Source of the DNA: Paenarthrobacter sp. DKR-5
Lineage (GTDB): Bacteria; Actinomycetota; Actinomycetes; Actinomycetales; Micrococcaceae
Assembly: GCF_018531425.1 (NCBI RefSeq)
Contig: NZ_JAHBOI010000004.1
Location: forward strand, 1 to 64,000
Direction of reading: 5' to 3'
DNA: 64,000 nt
A model generated the notes under the pieces. That model was not told the DNA's origin and made no database searches. It worked only from the letters and a program-made list of their open reading frames with translations. The translations under genes and the position numbers were made by a program. Each line of letters begins with the position of its first letter. The stretch's first letter is position 1. Positions 26,542 to 35,455 of this stretch are shown here, in pieces.

Positions 26542-27641
26542 TGGCCGACTCACAGGAACGGACCGAAGCCGGCACCCAGAAGCGGATGAAGGACGTCCGT
26601 GCGAAGGGTGAGCTCAGCAAGTCCCAGGATGTCACTGCGTGGCTGGGCGTCGGGGCTGCCGCCCTGATGCTGCCATCCACGATCGCCTCCGCGTCCTCGG
26701 CGGCCACGGACCAGCTGCTCACCGTCCGCTCCGTGATCGCCAACCCGGACCCTGCCCGCGCGCTGCAGGCGCTCGCCACCGGGCTGGGATCCCTGGCCGG
26801 GACGGTGGCGCCGCTGCTGGCCGTGGTGGCCCTGGCCGTGGTGGGCGGCTCGGCGATCCAGGGCGACATCCACCCCAAGAAATTCAAAGGCCACTTCGAA
26901 CAGTTCAACCTGCTCACCGGGGTCAAGCGCACCTTCGGCACCCAGGCCCTGTGGCAGGGCGCGAAGTCGCTGCTGAAGACCGGGGTGGTGGCGCTGGTGC
27001 TCTACTCGGTGATCCAGGGCCTGATGCCGGTGCTCCTCGGCGGCGGGAGCCTTCCGGTGTCCTCCCTGCTGGCCGAAGCCGGCGGGGGAGTGTCCTCGCT
27101 CGTGCAGTTCGCGGTGTTCGCCGGACTCGGCCTCGCTGCTGTGGATGTCTTCGTCGTCATCCGCCGCAACCGGAAGAAGACCCGGATGACGAAGAAGGAA
27201 GTCAAGGACGAGTCCAAGAACACCGAGGGTGATCCGCTGATCAAGTCCCAGCGCCGCTCCCGGCAGCTGGCGATGAGCCGGAACAGGATGATTGCCGCCG
27301 TCGCCGGCGCCGACGTCGTGCTGCTGAACCCGACGCACCTGGCCGTCGCACTGAAATACGAGCCGGGAAAGTCCGCGCCCCGCGTGGTGGCCAAGGGCGC
27401 CGGCACGATCGCGGCGCGCATCCGCGAGGAAGCGGACGCCAAGGGCGTGCCGATGGTGCGCGACGTCCCGCTCGCCCGGGCGCTGCACGCCGCCTGCGAG
27501 ATCGGCCAGGAGATCCCCGTCGAGCTCTACACGGCGGTGGCCCGTGTGCTGGCCTTCGTGATCGCGCTGACGTCCCGCGGCCGCCGCACCAAGCGCGTTG
27601 AAACCATGCCCACCTCCTTCCTGAACTCCGAGGCAGCCTAG
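26541..27641 (+). CDS. flhB: Flagellar export switch protein FlhB
   Basis: 366 residues. The N-terminal DSQERTEAGTQKRMKDVRAKGELSKSQD motif is followed by four helices and a cytoplasmic domain with the autocleavage site NPTH (263-266). After cleavage the protein switches export from rod/hook to filament substrates on signal from FliK. The stop overlaps the flhA GTG. Confidence 0.94.
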   Translation: MADSQERTEAGTQKRMKDVRAKGELSKSQDVTAWLGVGAAALMLPSTIASASSAATDQLLTVRSVIANPDPARALQALATGLGSLAGTVAPLLAVVALAVVGGSAIQGDIHPKKFKGHFEQFNLLTGVKRTFGTQALWQGAKSLLKTGVVALVLYSVIQGLMPVLLGGGSLPVSSLLAEAGGGVSSLVQFAVFAGLGLAAVDVFVVIRRNRKKTRMTKKEVKDESKNTEGDPLIKSQRRSRQLAMSRNRMIAAVAGADVVLLNPTHLAVALKYEPGKSAPRVVAKGAGTIAARIREEADAKGVPMVRDVPLARALHAACEIGQEIPVELYTAVARVLAFVIALTSRGRRTKRVETMPTSFLNSEAA

Positions 27642-29677
27642 TGAACCGCAACCTCTCCAAGCTGGCCGTACCCGTCGGCGTCGTCGGCATCCTCCTGCTG
27701 CTGATCGTGCCGATCCCGGCGCCGCTGCTGGACGTGCTGATCATCATCAACATCCTGCTGGCCCTGGTCACGCTGCTGACCACGATGTTCGTGCAGAAGC
27801 CGCTGGACTTCTCGGTGTTCCCGTCGCTGCTGCTCATCGCGACTCTCTTCCGCCTCGGGCTCAACGTCGCCTCCACCCGCCTGGTGCTGGGCCAGGCGCA
27901 CGCGGGCGCCGTCATCAACGCATTCGGACAGGTGGCGGTGAGCGGGTCGCTGATCATCGGTGCGGTGATCTTCCTGATCCTGGTGGTGATCCAGTTCGTC
28001 GTCGTCACCAAGGGCGCGGAGCGCGTCGCCGAAGTCGGGGCCCGGTTCACTCTGGACGCGATGCCGGGCAAGCAGATGGCCATCGATGCGGACCTGAATG
28101 CCGGCCTGATCACCGACACGCAGGCCAAGGAGCGGCGTGCCGAGGTCTCCTCGGAGGCGGACTTCTACGGCGCGATGGACGGTGCCTCGAAGTTCGTCAA
28201 GGGCGACGCGATCGCCGGCATCGTCATCATCGCGATCAACATCGTGGGCGGCATCGGCATCGGGATGCTCCAGCGCGGGCTCTCGATCACCGACGCGCTG
28301 AACACCTACAGCATCCTCACGATCGGCGACGGCCTGGTCACCCAGATCCCGGCGCTGCTGATGGCCGTTTCCACCGGCATGATCGTCACCCGCTCCAACG
28401 CCTCCTCGGACATGGGCACGACGGCGTCCGCGCAGCTGTCCCAGTCCCGCACCGCGCTGCTGATCGCCGGCATCGCCGCCATCGTGATGGCGATGATCCC
28501 GGGCATGCCCCCGCTGCCGTTCATCCTGATCGGCATCGGCCTGATCATCGCCTCCCGCCGGATCAAGGCCACCGAAGCCAAAGCCGTGGCCGACGCGGCC
28601 GCCGTGCCGGCGCCGGAGCGGGACCCGGTGGAGGAGCTGATGGAGCAGATGCGGGTGCACGCCCTGGAGATCCAGCTGGCGCCGGACCTGGTGGACATCG
28701 TCTCCGACGCCGCCGACGACCTGCTGGGACGGGTGCGGTCGCTGCGGCACAAGATCGCCATGGAACTCGGCGTCGTGATCCCGCCGGTGCGCACGCGCGA
28801 CAGCATCGAGCTGCCGGCGTCCACCTACGCGATCCGGATCGCCGGAGTGGAGGCGGGCCGCGGCACCGCGCCCGCAGGCAAGGTGCTGGCGCTGGGCGGA
28901 TCGCTGGAGACGCTGCCCGGCACGCCCACGGTGGAGCCGGTGTTCGGCCTGGCCGGCAAGTGGATCCCGGCGGAGATGCGGCACAGCGCCGAGATCACCG
29001 GTGCCACCGTCATTGACCGCGTCTCGGTGCTCATCACCCACCTGTCCAGCATCGTCACCGACAACGCCTCGCGGCTGCTCACCCGCGAGGATGTCAGGGT
29101 ACTCACGGACGGCGTCAAGGAGCTCAGTCCCTCCGCCGTCGAGGAACTCATTCCCGGCGTGCTCACCCTCGCCGAGGTGCAGCGGGTCCTCCAGGGCCTG
29201 CTCGCCGAACAGGTTCCGATCAACGACTTGCCGCGCATCTACGAGGCGCTAACCCTGCGCGGGAAGGTCTCGACCGATCCGGAGGGCCTGATCGAGGCGG
29301 CCCGCGCGGCGCTTGGACCGGCCCTGGCGGTCCGTCATCTGGACGGGGAGAACCTGAACATCATCATGATCGACCCGCTGCTGGAGCAGTCAATGCTCGA
29401 GGGGCTGCGGCCGGGGGAAAGCGGCACCCAGATCGTCATGGACGCGACGCGGATCGAAGCAGTGCTGTCCTCGCTCAAGGAGGCGGTGGCGACGGCGGAG
29501 ACCGCCGGCCGCAATGCTGTCCTGGTCTGCGCTCCGGCGCTGCGGCCTGCCATCCGGCGGCTCGTGTCCGCCCAGACCGGGGGCCTGCCGGTGCTCTCCT
29601 ACCAGGAAGCGACAGCAGCCAATGTGCCGATCGAGACGGTAGGAGTAGTGCGAAGTGCCGACCAGATTTCAGCTTAG
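27641..29677 (+). CDS. flhA: Flagellar export platform protein FlhA
   Basis: 678 residues, typical length. About eight N-terminal helices are followed by the FHIPEP-type cytoplasmic loop (GARFTLDAMPGKQMAIDADLN) and a four-subdomain C-terminal chaperone-docking domain. It forms the nonameric export ring. GTG 27641 overlaps the flhB stop. The 3' end overlaps the flhF-like gene by 23 bases. Confidence 0.95.
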   Translation: MNRNLSKLAVPVGVVGILLLLIVPIPAPLLDVLIIINILLALVTLLTTMFVQKPLDFSVFPSLLLIATLFRLGLNVASTRLVLGQAHAGAVINAFGQVAVSGSLIIGAVIFLILVVIQFVVVTKGAERVAEVGARFTLDAMPGKQMAIDADLNAGLITDTQAKERRAEVSSEADFYGAMDGASKFVKGDAIAGIVIIAINIVGGIGIGMLQRGLSITDALNTYSILTIGDGLVTQIPALLMAVSTGMIVTRSNASSDMGTTASAQLSQSRTALLIAGIAAIVMAMIPGMPPLPFILIGIGLIIASRRIKATEAKAVADAAAVPAPERDPVEELMEQMRVHALEIQLAPDLVDIVSDAADDLLGRVRSLRHKIAMELGVVIPPVRTRDSIELPASTYAIRIAGVEAGRGTAPAGKVLALGGSLETLPGTPTVEPVFGLAGKWIPAEMRHSAEITGATVIDRVSVLITHLSSIVTDNASRLLTREDVRVLTDGVKELSPSAVEELIPGVLTLAEVQRVLQGLLAEQVPINDLPRIYEALTLRGKVSTDPEGLIEAARAALGPALAVRHLDGENLNIIMIDPLLEQSMLEGLRPGESGTQIVMDATRIEAVLSSLKEAVATAETAGRNAVLVCAPALRPAIRRLVSAQTGGLPVLSYQEATAANVPIETVGVVRSADQISA

Positions 29678-30563
29678 GGGCGAGACGCTCGAAGGCCTCG
29701 AATGGAAGGTCTTCAACGACTACCCGAGCGGGTCGCGCATCGTGGCGGCGGAGAAAGTCACCGAGGGCGGCATCGCCGGTTTCCTTGCGCGCCATTTCTT
29801 TGAGATCACTGTTGAAATCCCGGACACCCCGGCACCCCGGCAGGCGACCGGTACGCAGGAGTCCGGTGCGCAGCAGCCCGACACCCGCCGCGGGCGGCGC
29901 TCGGCAGCGCACCGGATCCCGGACCGGGCCGGGGTGGCCGCCCTGCTGCGGGAGGCCGACGACGCCGAGGCAGCGATGCACGAGGTGTCCCGCCCGAAGG
30001 TCTCCACGGAGTCCGGCGACTTCGCGGCCGTGCTGGACAGCCTGACCAGCACCACCCGACAGGACCCGGCACCCGCGGGAGCGGTCCCGGTGCCGCTCGG
30101 CGCGGCCGGCGACGCCGTCATGGTGGTGGGCATCGGTGCGGACGCCCTGGCGACTGCGCGCAGCATGGCGGATGCCCGCGGGTCCGCCGCAGTGTGCACC
30201 GCCGGGTCCTACCGGGTACCGGGCGTCGAGCACCTGGTCAGCCGCACGGGGCTGACCGCTGCCCGCGCGGCGGGCGTGCTCTCCGGGGAACCGGTCTTCG
30301 TGGCGTTCGGCCTGGCCGCCGACGGCGGCCTGCAGGCCTCCGCGCTGACGGACCTGCAGGCGGACCAGGTATGGCTGGCAGTCGACGCGACCCGCAAGCC
30401 GACGGACACGGTCATCTGGGTCCGGAAGGTCGGCTGGGCAGCGCGCGCGGACGCGCTCGCGGTGCTGGGCAGCCAGAACACACTCACGCCGCAGTCGGTC
30501 AACGACCTTGACCTGCCCATCGGGTGGGTCGACGGAAGGCCCGCCACCCGGCCCGCGCTCTAG
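29655..30563 (+). CDS. FlhF-like protein lacking the GTPase motifs
   Basis: 302 residues. The N-terminus (about 1-55) resembles the B domain start of FlhF (TLEGLEWKVFNDYP followed by SRIVAAEKVTEGGIAGFLARHFFEITVEIP). A linker of about 65 residues leads to a Rossmann-like region where the P-loop should be; it reads VMVVGIGADALATARS instead of GxxGxGKTT. No DTAGR or switch motifs are seen, though strands ending LAVDATRKPTDTV are similar in layout to the SRP-GTPase C-terminal half. Position after flhA is where flhF is normally found. The GTG start follows AGGAG. It is probably a non-hydrolysing FlhF derivative, and it ends the operon. Confidence 0.65.
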   Translation: MPTRFQLRGETLEGLEWKVFNDYPSGSRIVAAEKVTEGGIAGFLARHFFEITVEIPDTPAPRQATGTQESGAQQPDTRRGRRSAAHRIPDRAGVAALLREADDAEAAMHEVSRPKVSTESGDFAAVLDSLTSTTRQDPAPAGAVPVPLGAAGDAVMVVGIGADALATARSMADARGSAAVCTAGSYRVPGVEHLVSRTGLTAARAAGVLSGEPVFVAFGLAADGGLQASALTDLQADQVWLAVDATRKPTDTVIWVRKVGWAARADALAVLGSQNTLTPQSVNDLDLPIGWVDGRPATRPAL

Positions 30564-30695
30564 CGAATTTCGAGCAGAATTGCGGCTGCGGCGCGCCGTC
30601 TTGAGGAAGGCTTGCCCTTTCAGTCGGTGAATCTTGCGCGCGGCGATGCACTATTCCTCCACGGGAACAATCCCGGGCGACGCAGGGGGAAGCTC

Positions 30696-30962
30696 ATGAA
30701 CCATCAGGACAGGCACGCCGGCTCCCTGCTGGTGTCCTTCACGCACATCGGCAGCGACTGGAACGTCCCGGACCTGCGGATGCCGTCGTCCGGTCCGCTG
30801 GCCGCCCGAACCCGGATCCATGAATTCGTGGCCGGCCGGATGGATGCGAGTCGGTTCACCATCCAGCTCCTCGACGACGGCGGGTTCATTGACCTGGGCA
30901 CCCACAACGGCGGCTGCTTCAAGGTCCAGCGCAACGATCCGCACCCGGCCAGAACGCGGTGA
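30696..30962 (+). CDS. Hypothetical protein, 88 aa
   Basis: ATG 30696 follows GCAGGGGGA with good spacing. The product has no signal or helix; its middle reads LLVSFTHIGSDWNVPDLRM and its end FTIQLLDDGGFIDLGTHNGGCF. It is not CsrA, FlgM or a PilZ domain. It lies just after the flagellar operon and has its own upstream region, so it may be a separately controlled motility-associated protein. No family recognised. Confidence 0.6.
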   Translation: MNHQDRHAGSLLVSFTHIGSDWNVPDLRMPSSGPLAARTRIHEFVAGRMDASRFTIQLLDDGGFIDLGTHNGGCFKVQRNDPHPARTR

Positions 30963-31098
30963 AGCGCCCTGCGCCGCGGACTTGAGGAACCGCCGGAGAA
31001 CTTAAGGAAATCCTGCAGACAACTGCAGGCAACCCCGCAGTTGGTTGGACAGAATCGCTGTAGCAGGAAAAACCGGCAGGACGGAAAGGTTCGGGGTA

Positions 31099-31314
31099 AT
31101 GACCGCAGTGGAGTTCGAGAACGTGTGCGACAAGGCTTTCTTCATGCTGGAGAAGGCCCAGGAGCGGCTCCGTTCGGACTGGCTCTTCGATGAGACCTGC
31201 ACCGCCTACGATCCGATCGACGCCGTCGCCGAAGCACGCCGCCACATCGCCGGCGCCAAGGCCGCACTGCTGCGGCTGCAGAATAGCTACTCCGCCCCGG
31301 CGCTCGCCGCCTGA
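31099..31314 (+). CDS. Hypothetical small helical protein, 71 aa
   Basis: ATG 31099 lies after GGAAAGG. It has a predicted two- to three-helix composition (VEFENVCDKAFFMLEKAQERL and AVAEARRHIAGAKAALLRLQ) with two Cys. There is no transmembrane segment. Size and helix content resemble flagellar chaperones (FliT/FlgN-like), but sequence support is too weak to call it so. It is the last plus-strand gene before the c-di-GMP region. Confidence 0.6.
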   Translation: MTAVEFENVCDKAFFMLEKAQERLRSDWLFDETCTAYDPIDAVAEARRHIAGAKAALLRLQNSYSAPALAA

Positions 31315-31380
31315 TCCGGCCAGCACGCTGAAGCCGGAGCACATCCGGCAGGTCGACAAACAAAGAAGTTGAAAACGAAT

Positions 31381-31403
31381 GGGGAGGACCGGCGGTCCTC
31401 CCC
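31381..31403. terminator. Bidirectional hairpin between convergent genes
   Basis: A perfect 10-bp stem (GGGGAGGACC/GGTCCTCCCC) with a GGC loop. An A7 tract follows on the plus strand and a T-rich stretch follows on the minus strand after ATTCG, so it best serves the minus-strand GGSEF-EAL gene, with some effect on the plus-strand gene. Confidence 0.75.
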
Positions 31404-31442
31404 AAAAAAATGCCCGCTTCCGCCGGTTCCTGGCCAGCCAGG

Positions 31443-33284
31443 TCAGACGCCGGCCTCGATGCGCGCGCAGATCTCCGCGAAATCCGCCGCCCGTGCCGGC
31501 TGCGAATACAGGAAGCCCTGCGCGAAGTAGCAGCGCCGGCGCTTGAGCCACTCGGCCTGCTGAACGGTCTCGACGCCCTCGGCGACGACGTCGAGCAGCA
31601 GCGACCTGCCGAGCGCAATGATGGTCGCAGGCAGCGGCGCGGTGTCGTCCTCGTGGCCGATCCCGGCGATGAAGCTGCGGTCGATCTTGAGGATGTCTGC
31701 CTGCACGCTCGTGATGCGGTCCAGGCTCGAGTATCCGACACCGAAATCGTCAACGGCGATGCGCACCCCGGCGCCCTTGAGCTCCCTGACGGTGCTTCGG
31801 AAAGTCTCCGACGCGGCCCCGTACTCACTCTCGAGCACTTCCAGGCGCAGCCGGGAGGGGGGCAACCGGTAGCGCTGCAGGGCTCCAAGCACCATCGTGG
31901 TGTAGCCCGGGTCGCGCAGTTCGCGCCCGGAGACGTTGACGCTGACGTAGCGCTGCCGGCCGGCGTCCTCTCCGGCATCCCAGGCGGCAGCCTCCTTGAC
32001 GGCCTGGTGCATGATCCACCGGCCCAGTTCCTCGATGGAACCTTCCAGTTCCGCCTGCGGAATGAACTCGGACGGCGCGATGGAGCCGCGCAGGCCGTGG
32101 TTCCAGCGCACCAGCGCCTCGGCGCCCACCACCGTGGTGGTGCGCACGTCGACGATCGGCTGGTAGACGATGCTGAACTCGTCCCGTTCCAGGGACCGCC
32201 GGACGTTCGTCACTGACGCGTAGGCGAGGGCGTGGCTGCGGATCTCGCCGTGGCCGGCGCGGCGGGCCAGGTGCAGCGCGCCCCCGGCGCGGCGCAGGAT
32301 GTCCTCGCTCCCCTCGGGTGCTTCCAGCATTGTCAGCCCGGCGGTGCACACCATGTTCGGCGCTTCCGTCCTGTTGACCTTCGCCAGCATTGCCGCGACC
32401 TGTTCGGTGGACCGGCGCGGGGCCAGCAGGGCGAACTCGGAGCCGCCGAGGTGCGCGAGGACTATTGACGCCGGCAGGGACCGTCTCCAGCGGTCCACGG
32501 CGCGGACGAAGTTTTCGCGTCCCTCGGTGCCGCCGTAGCTGGCTGGGTTGCGGCCGGCGGAAGCAAGATCGAGCAGGCCCACGCAGAGCTGCCCGTTCGC
32601 AGCATGCCTGAGCATCTGTTCGCCAAGCAGGCGTTCGAACCCCCGCCGGTTGGGCAGCTTCGTCAGGTGGTCCTGCTCGGCCGCAGCCGCCCCCCGGACC
32701 AGCCACCACGCGATGAAGGCAACGGACGCGCCGACGCCTGAACGGATCCAGAGCTGGCTGGCCCCCACCCCGGGATTGGACCAGAGCGCCCAGCCGCCCA
32801 GGACCAGTGAAATCGCCGGATAGATGACGGCCTGCCGGGCGGGCAGCAGGTAGAACGCGTGAAGGGTTACCACGATGAACAGGGAAGCCATCGGCAGGGC
32901 CGCTGAGGCGCTCCCGGCGGCGACGACGCTGGCCAGGATCAGTCCAGAGGCCAGCAACAGGAGCAGGTGGTGGCTCATCCGGTTGAACCGCGACCGCAGG
33001 AGTGCGGCGAGCAGGCCGGCGAGGACCGCCGTCAGCGACAGCAGCCGGATGGTGCCGACACTGCGCGCATCAAAAGGACCGGCAGGAAGGAAAGTCGACA
33101 GGCCGATGCAGGATCCCCCCAGCACCAGCATGAGGGCGGTGGTCAGGGCCGCGTGTCCGCGGGAGGCATCCAAAGTGCTGGGGTGGAACCCGCGCACGGG
33201 CCGGGGCCGCACCAGTTGCAGCGCGCCAAGGCCGGCCTTTTCCGCTTGCCCCCGTGTGCGTGTGCGCGCCGCCAGTGTCTTCAT
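31443..33284 (-). CDS. Membrane GGDEF(degenerate)-EAL protein
   Basis: 613 residues. About six N-terminal helices (46-198) form a sensory membrane domain. It is followed by a GGDEF domain whose signature is GGSEF (280-284), losing the acidic catalytic residue, and with no RxxD inhibitory site. The C-terminal EAL domain looks complete: AEALVRW, VNVSGREL, LEVLESEYG, VDDFGVGYSSL, LKIDRSFI and AEGVETVQQ. The likely activity is c-di-GMP phosphodiesterase, with the GGSEF part possibly regulatory. The start is ATG 33284. The frame stays open far upstream over another gene and was trimmed. Confidence 0.83.
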   Translation of the reverse strand: MKTLAARTRTRGQAEKAGLGALQLVRPRPVRGFHPSTLDASRGHAALTTALMLVLGGSCIGLSTFLPAGPFDARSVGTIRLLSLTAVLAGLLAALLRSRFNRMSHHLLLLLASGLILASVVAAGSASAALPMASLFIVVTLHAFYLLPARQAVIYPAISLVLGGWALWSNPGVGASQLWIRSGVGASVAFIAWWLVRGAAAAEQDHLTKLPNRRGFERLLGEQMLRHAANGQLCVGLLDLASAGRNPASYGGTEGRENFVRAVDRWRRSLPASIVLAHLGGSEFALLAPRRSTEQVAAMLAKVNRTEAPNMVCTAGLTMLEAPEGSEDILRRAGGALHLARRAGHGEIRSHALAYASVTNVRRSLERDEFSIVYQPIVDVRTTTVVGAEALVRWNHGLRGSIAPSEFIPQAELEGSIEELGRWIMHQAVKEAAAWDAGEDAGRQRYVSVNVSGRELRDPGYTTMVLGALQRYRLPPSRLRLEVLESEYGAASETFRSTVRELKGAGVRIAVDDFGVGYSSLDRITSVQADILKIDRSFIAGIGHEDDTAPLPATIIALGRSLLLDVVAEGVETVQQAEWLKRRRCYFAQGFLYSQPARAADFAEICARIEAGV

Positions 33285-33539
33285 CGGTTCACGGTCACGC
33301 CGCGGCCAGTCCTTTCCTAGGGTCCCGGCCCCGCGCCGTGCCCCGGCGGCACACTGCGTGGCCGCGGGGACATAAACCCGCTCCGAATCATATAGGCCGA
33401 ACAAAGTTTTTCCTGACTTTGCCCCGAACTTGAGGTGAAGCCGCGGAAAGCCTGAAGTGCCACCGGCAGGATCTAAATGAGGAAAGGGGCCTCCAGTTAA
33501 CGCCCCCGTTCCACCGTCGAATTGCCCGTGGAAAGAAGA

Positions 33540-33905
33540 ATGATGCGCATCACCGCCCCGCCGCTCGTGGATATTCGGGTTATGCGCGGGCTCGAGGCGC
33601 ACGTCGGCGCCGGCGCCGTGGCGGATTTCGCCGCCAGTTTTGCCGGTTTGTGGGGCCAGCGCTTTCACCGGATCAGCGCCGCCGCAGATGCTGGTGACGC
33701 CGAAGGCGGCATGGACGCCCTGCTGAGCCTGCGGGCGGCCAGCCAGATGATCGGTGCGGCGGAACTGGCAAGCCGTGCGGCGGACCTCGAAGATCTGCTC
33801 AGCGGCAACAGCGTCCCCGCGGCGCGCGAGAGCCTGTGCCGGCTCCGGCACTGCGGGGACCAAACCCTCGCCCGCCTCCGGGATCTGGCCGGGGGCCGGC
33901 AGTGA
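33540..33905 (+). CDS. Hpt-fold protein lacking the phospho-accepting His
   Basis: 121 residues from ATG 33540 (GAAAGAAGA upstream; an ATG at 33543 is equivalent). The helical layout and spacing match Hpt domains: a GD pair, then LLSLRAASQMIGAAELASRAADLE where an Hpt protein has HxLKGSAxxLGA. The His is replaced by Leu/Ser and the KG by RA, so phosphotransfer is not expected. It overlaps the polysaccharide synthase start (GTGA), so it may regulate that enzyme by binding. Confidence 0.55.
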   Translation: MMRITAPPLVDIRVMRGLEAHVGAGAVADFAASFAGLWGQRFHRISAAADAGDAEGGMDALLSLRAASQMIGAAELASRAADLEDLLSGNSVPAARESLCRLRHCGDQTLARLRDLAGGRQ

Positions 33906-35287
33906 GCGCCGGGACGGCGTCGGGGACCGTCGGTGCGGCCAGTGCGGTTCCCGTGGAAGGTGCGGTTCCCGGGAAGGGCCGGCGCCGGTTCTACCTCGGG
34001 GTGAGCGCCAAGTTGGTGCTCTCCGTGCTGTTCGCGCTGGCCTGGACCGGCGTGTCGGTGTGGATCTCGCTGCCTTGGGTCGCGGACCTGGCACCCCATA
34101 TTGGTCCGGCGGCCGCCTGGACGGTGGTGGCTTTGGCGGCCTACCTGCCCGGCTTCATCGTGGCGTTGATGACCATGTCCCTGGTCCTCGACCGGCAGCC
34201 ACCGCTGGCGGTCGAGGACCCGGTGACCGCAATGACCGTCGTCATTGCGGCCCGCAATGAGGAAGCGGGCATCGCGGCCACCGTTCGCGGCGTCGCCGGC
34301 GCGCACTACTCCGGTTCCGTGGCCATCATCCTGGCCGACAACGGATCCACGGACGCCACGTCGCAGCGGGCTCTTGAAGCGGCCGCCGACGCCGGTGTGC
34401 CGTTGCGGGTGGTGCGCGAGGAGAAGCCCGGCAAGTCCAATGCGCTGAACGCGGCGCTGGCGTACGTCACCACGCCCTACGTGATCACGGTGGACGCGGA
34501 CACGATCCTGCACCGGGAGGCGCTGCAGCGGCTGATTTCCCGGCTTGAGTCCAGCCTGCCGGACACTGTCGCCGTCGCCGGTTCGGTTCTCGTACGCAAC
34601 TCGCGCACTAACCTGCTGACCCGCATGCAGGAATGGGACTACTACCTGGGGATCGCCGGGGTGAAGCGCATGCAGGGTCTCTACCAGAGCACGCTGGTGG
34701 CCCAGGGGGCGTTCTCCGTATACCGAACAGCAGAGTTGCTTCGCATCGGTGGCTGGCCCGACGCCATTGGTGAGGACATCGTCGTCACCTGGCGCCTGAT
34801 GGAGGGCGGGAACCGTGTGGTGTTCGAGCCGACGGCCGTGGCCTTCACGGACGCACCGTCGCGGACACGGCATTTCTTCCGCCAGCGCGCGCGGTGGGCC
34901 CGGGGGATGTTCGAAGGCATCCGGGCGGTGCCGCCGTGGCGGCAGGCCCGCGGCCTGACGAAGTTCGTGGCCGGACTCGATCTGCTGATACCGCTGCTGG
35001 ATATCGGATACGTGCTGGTGTGGCTGCCGGGGTTGGCGCTGTTCCTGATCGGAATTCCGGCGGTCGTCTCGGTCTGGACGCTTAGTGTCCTGCCTGTCAC
35101 CCTCATCGTTTACGGTGCCCTGCGGCATTATCAGTCCCGCAAGGTATTCGGCCCGCTCGGGCTGAGTGTAAGGAAAAACCGGTTCGGTTACCTCGGGTTT
35201 TTGCTCGCTTATCAGGCGCTGTGCTCCAGCGCATCGTTAGTCGGATATTCCCAATTTCTGGCCGGAAGCGCCAGGCGCTGGAAATGA
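33902..35287 (+). CDS. PgaC/IcaA-type processive family 2 glycosyltransferase
   Basis: 461 residues. Two N-terminal helices (about 35-57 and 70-95), a GT-A domain with TVVIAARNEE, ADNGSTDAT, VDADT, EDIVVTWRL and the processivity motif RQRARW, then three C-terminal helices. This is the architecture of membrane synthases for poly-beta-GlcNAc or related polymers. It probably makes an extracellular polysaccharide. The GTG start overlaps the preceding stop. Its position between two c-di-GMP enzymes suggests second-messenger control. Confidence 0.85.
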   Translation: MSAGTASGTVGAASAVPVEGAVPGKGRRRFYLGVSAKLVLSVLFALAWTGVSVWISLPWVADLAPHIGPAAAWTVVALAAYLPGFIVALMTMSLVLDRQPPLAVEDPVTAMTVVIAARNEEAGIAATVRGVAGAHYSGSVAIILADNGSTDATSQRALEAAADAGVPLRVVREEKPGKSNALNAALAYVTTPYVITVDADTILHREALQRLISRLESSLPDTVAVAGSVLVRNSRTNLLTRMQEWDYYLGIAGVKRMQGLYQSTLVAQGAFSVYRTAELLRIGGWPDAIGEDIVVTWRLMEGGNRVVFEPTAVAFTDAPSRTRHFFRQRARWARGMFEGIRAVPPWRQARGLTKFVAGLDLLIPLLDIGYVLVWLPGLALFLIGIPAVVSVWTLSVLPVTLIVYGALRHYQSRKVFGPLGLSVRKNRFGYLGFLLAYQALCSSASLVGYSQFLAGSARRWK

Positions 35288-35455
35288 CGGCCTTCCCTCA
35301 GCTATTTACGACATATGCTGGAGGAAATGGCAGCGCACTGCATTTTCAGGGGTTAATAGATGTAGATTTATCGGAAAGCTCCGGTCCACGCCACTCATGC
35401 GGACCGGAGGCAACGGACCGGCGTTCACACGGACACGCCGGCATGCTGGGGTGAT
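35288..35455. other. AT-richer intergenic segment with hairpin
   Basis: Bases 35295-35375 are clearly less G+C-rich than all neighbours and may hold a promoter for the STAS-like gene (TTAATAGAT, TAGATTTATC). A 9-bp stem pairs CTCCGGTCC (35379-35387) with GGACCGGAG (35401-35409) and may terminate the glycosyltransferase transcript, though no U-tract follows. Confidence 0.45.

Noticed and set aside
33373-33403. TAAA and GCCGAACA as a FliA promoter for the Hpt-like gene
   Set aside because: The spacer is 19 bases instead of 15 and the -10 box deviates in its 3' half.
33420-33520. Possible c-di-GMP riboswitch before the Hpt-like gene
   Set aside because: Some short stems occur, but the conserved GEMM core was not found.
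33285-34094. N-terminal extension of the GGSEF-EAL frame to 883 codons
   Set aside because: The extension overlaps the Hpt-like and glycosyltransferase genes and is Pro/Arg-rich. ATG 33284 starts just before the membrane domain.
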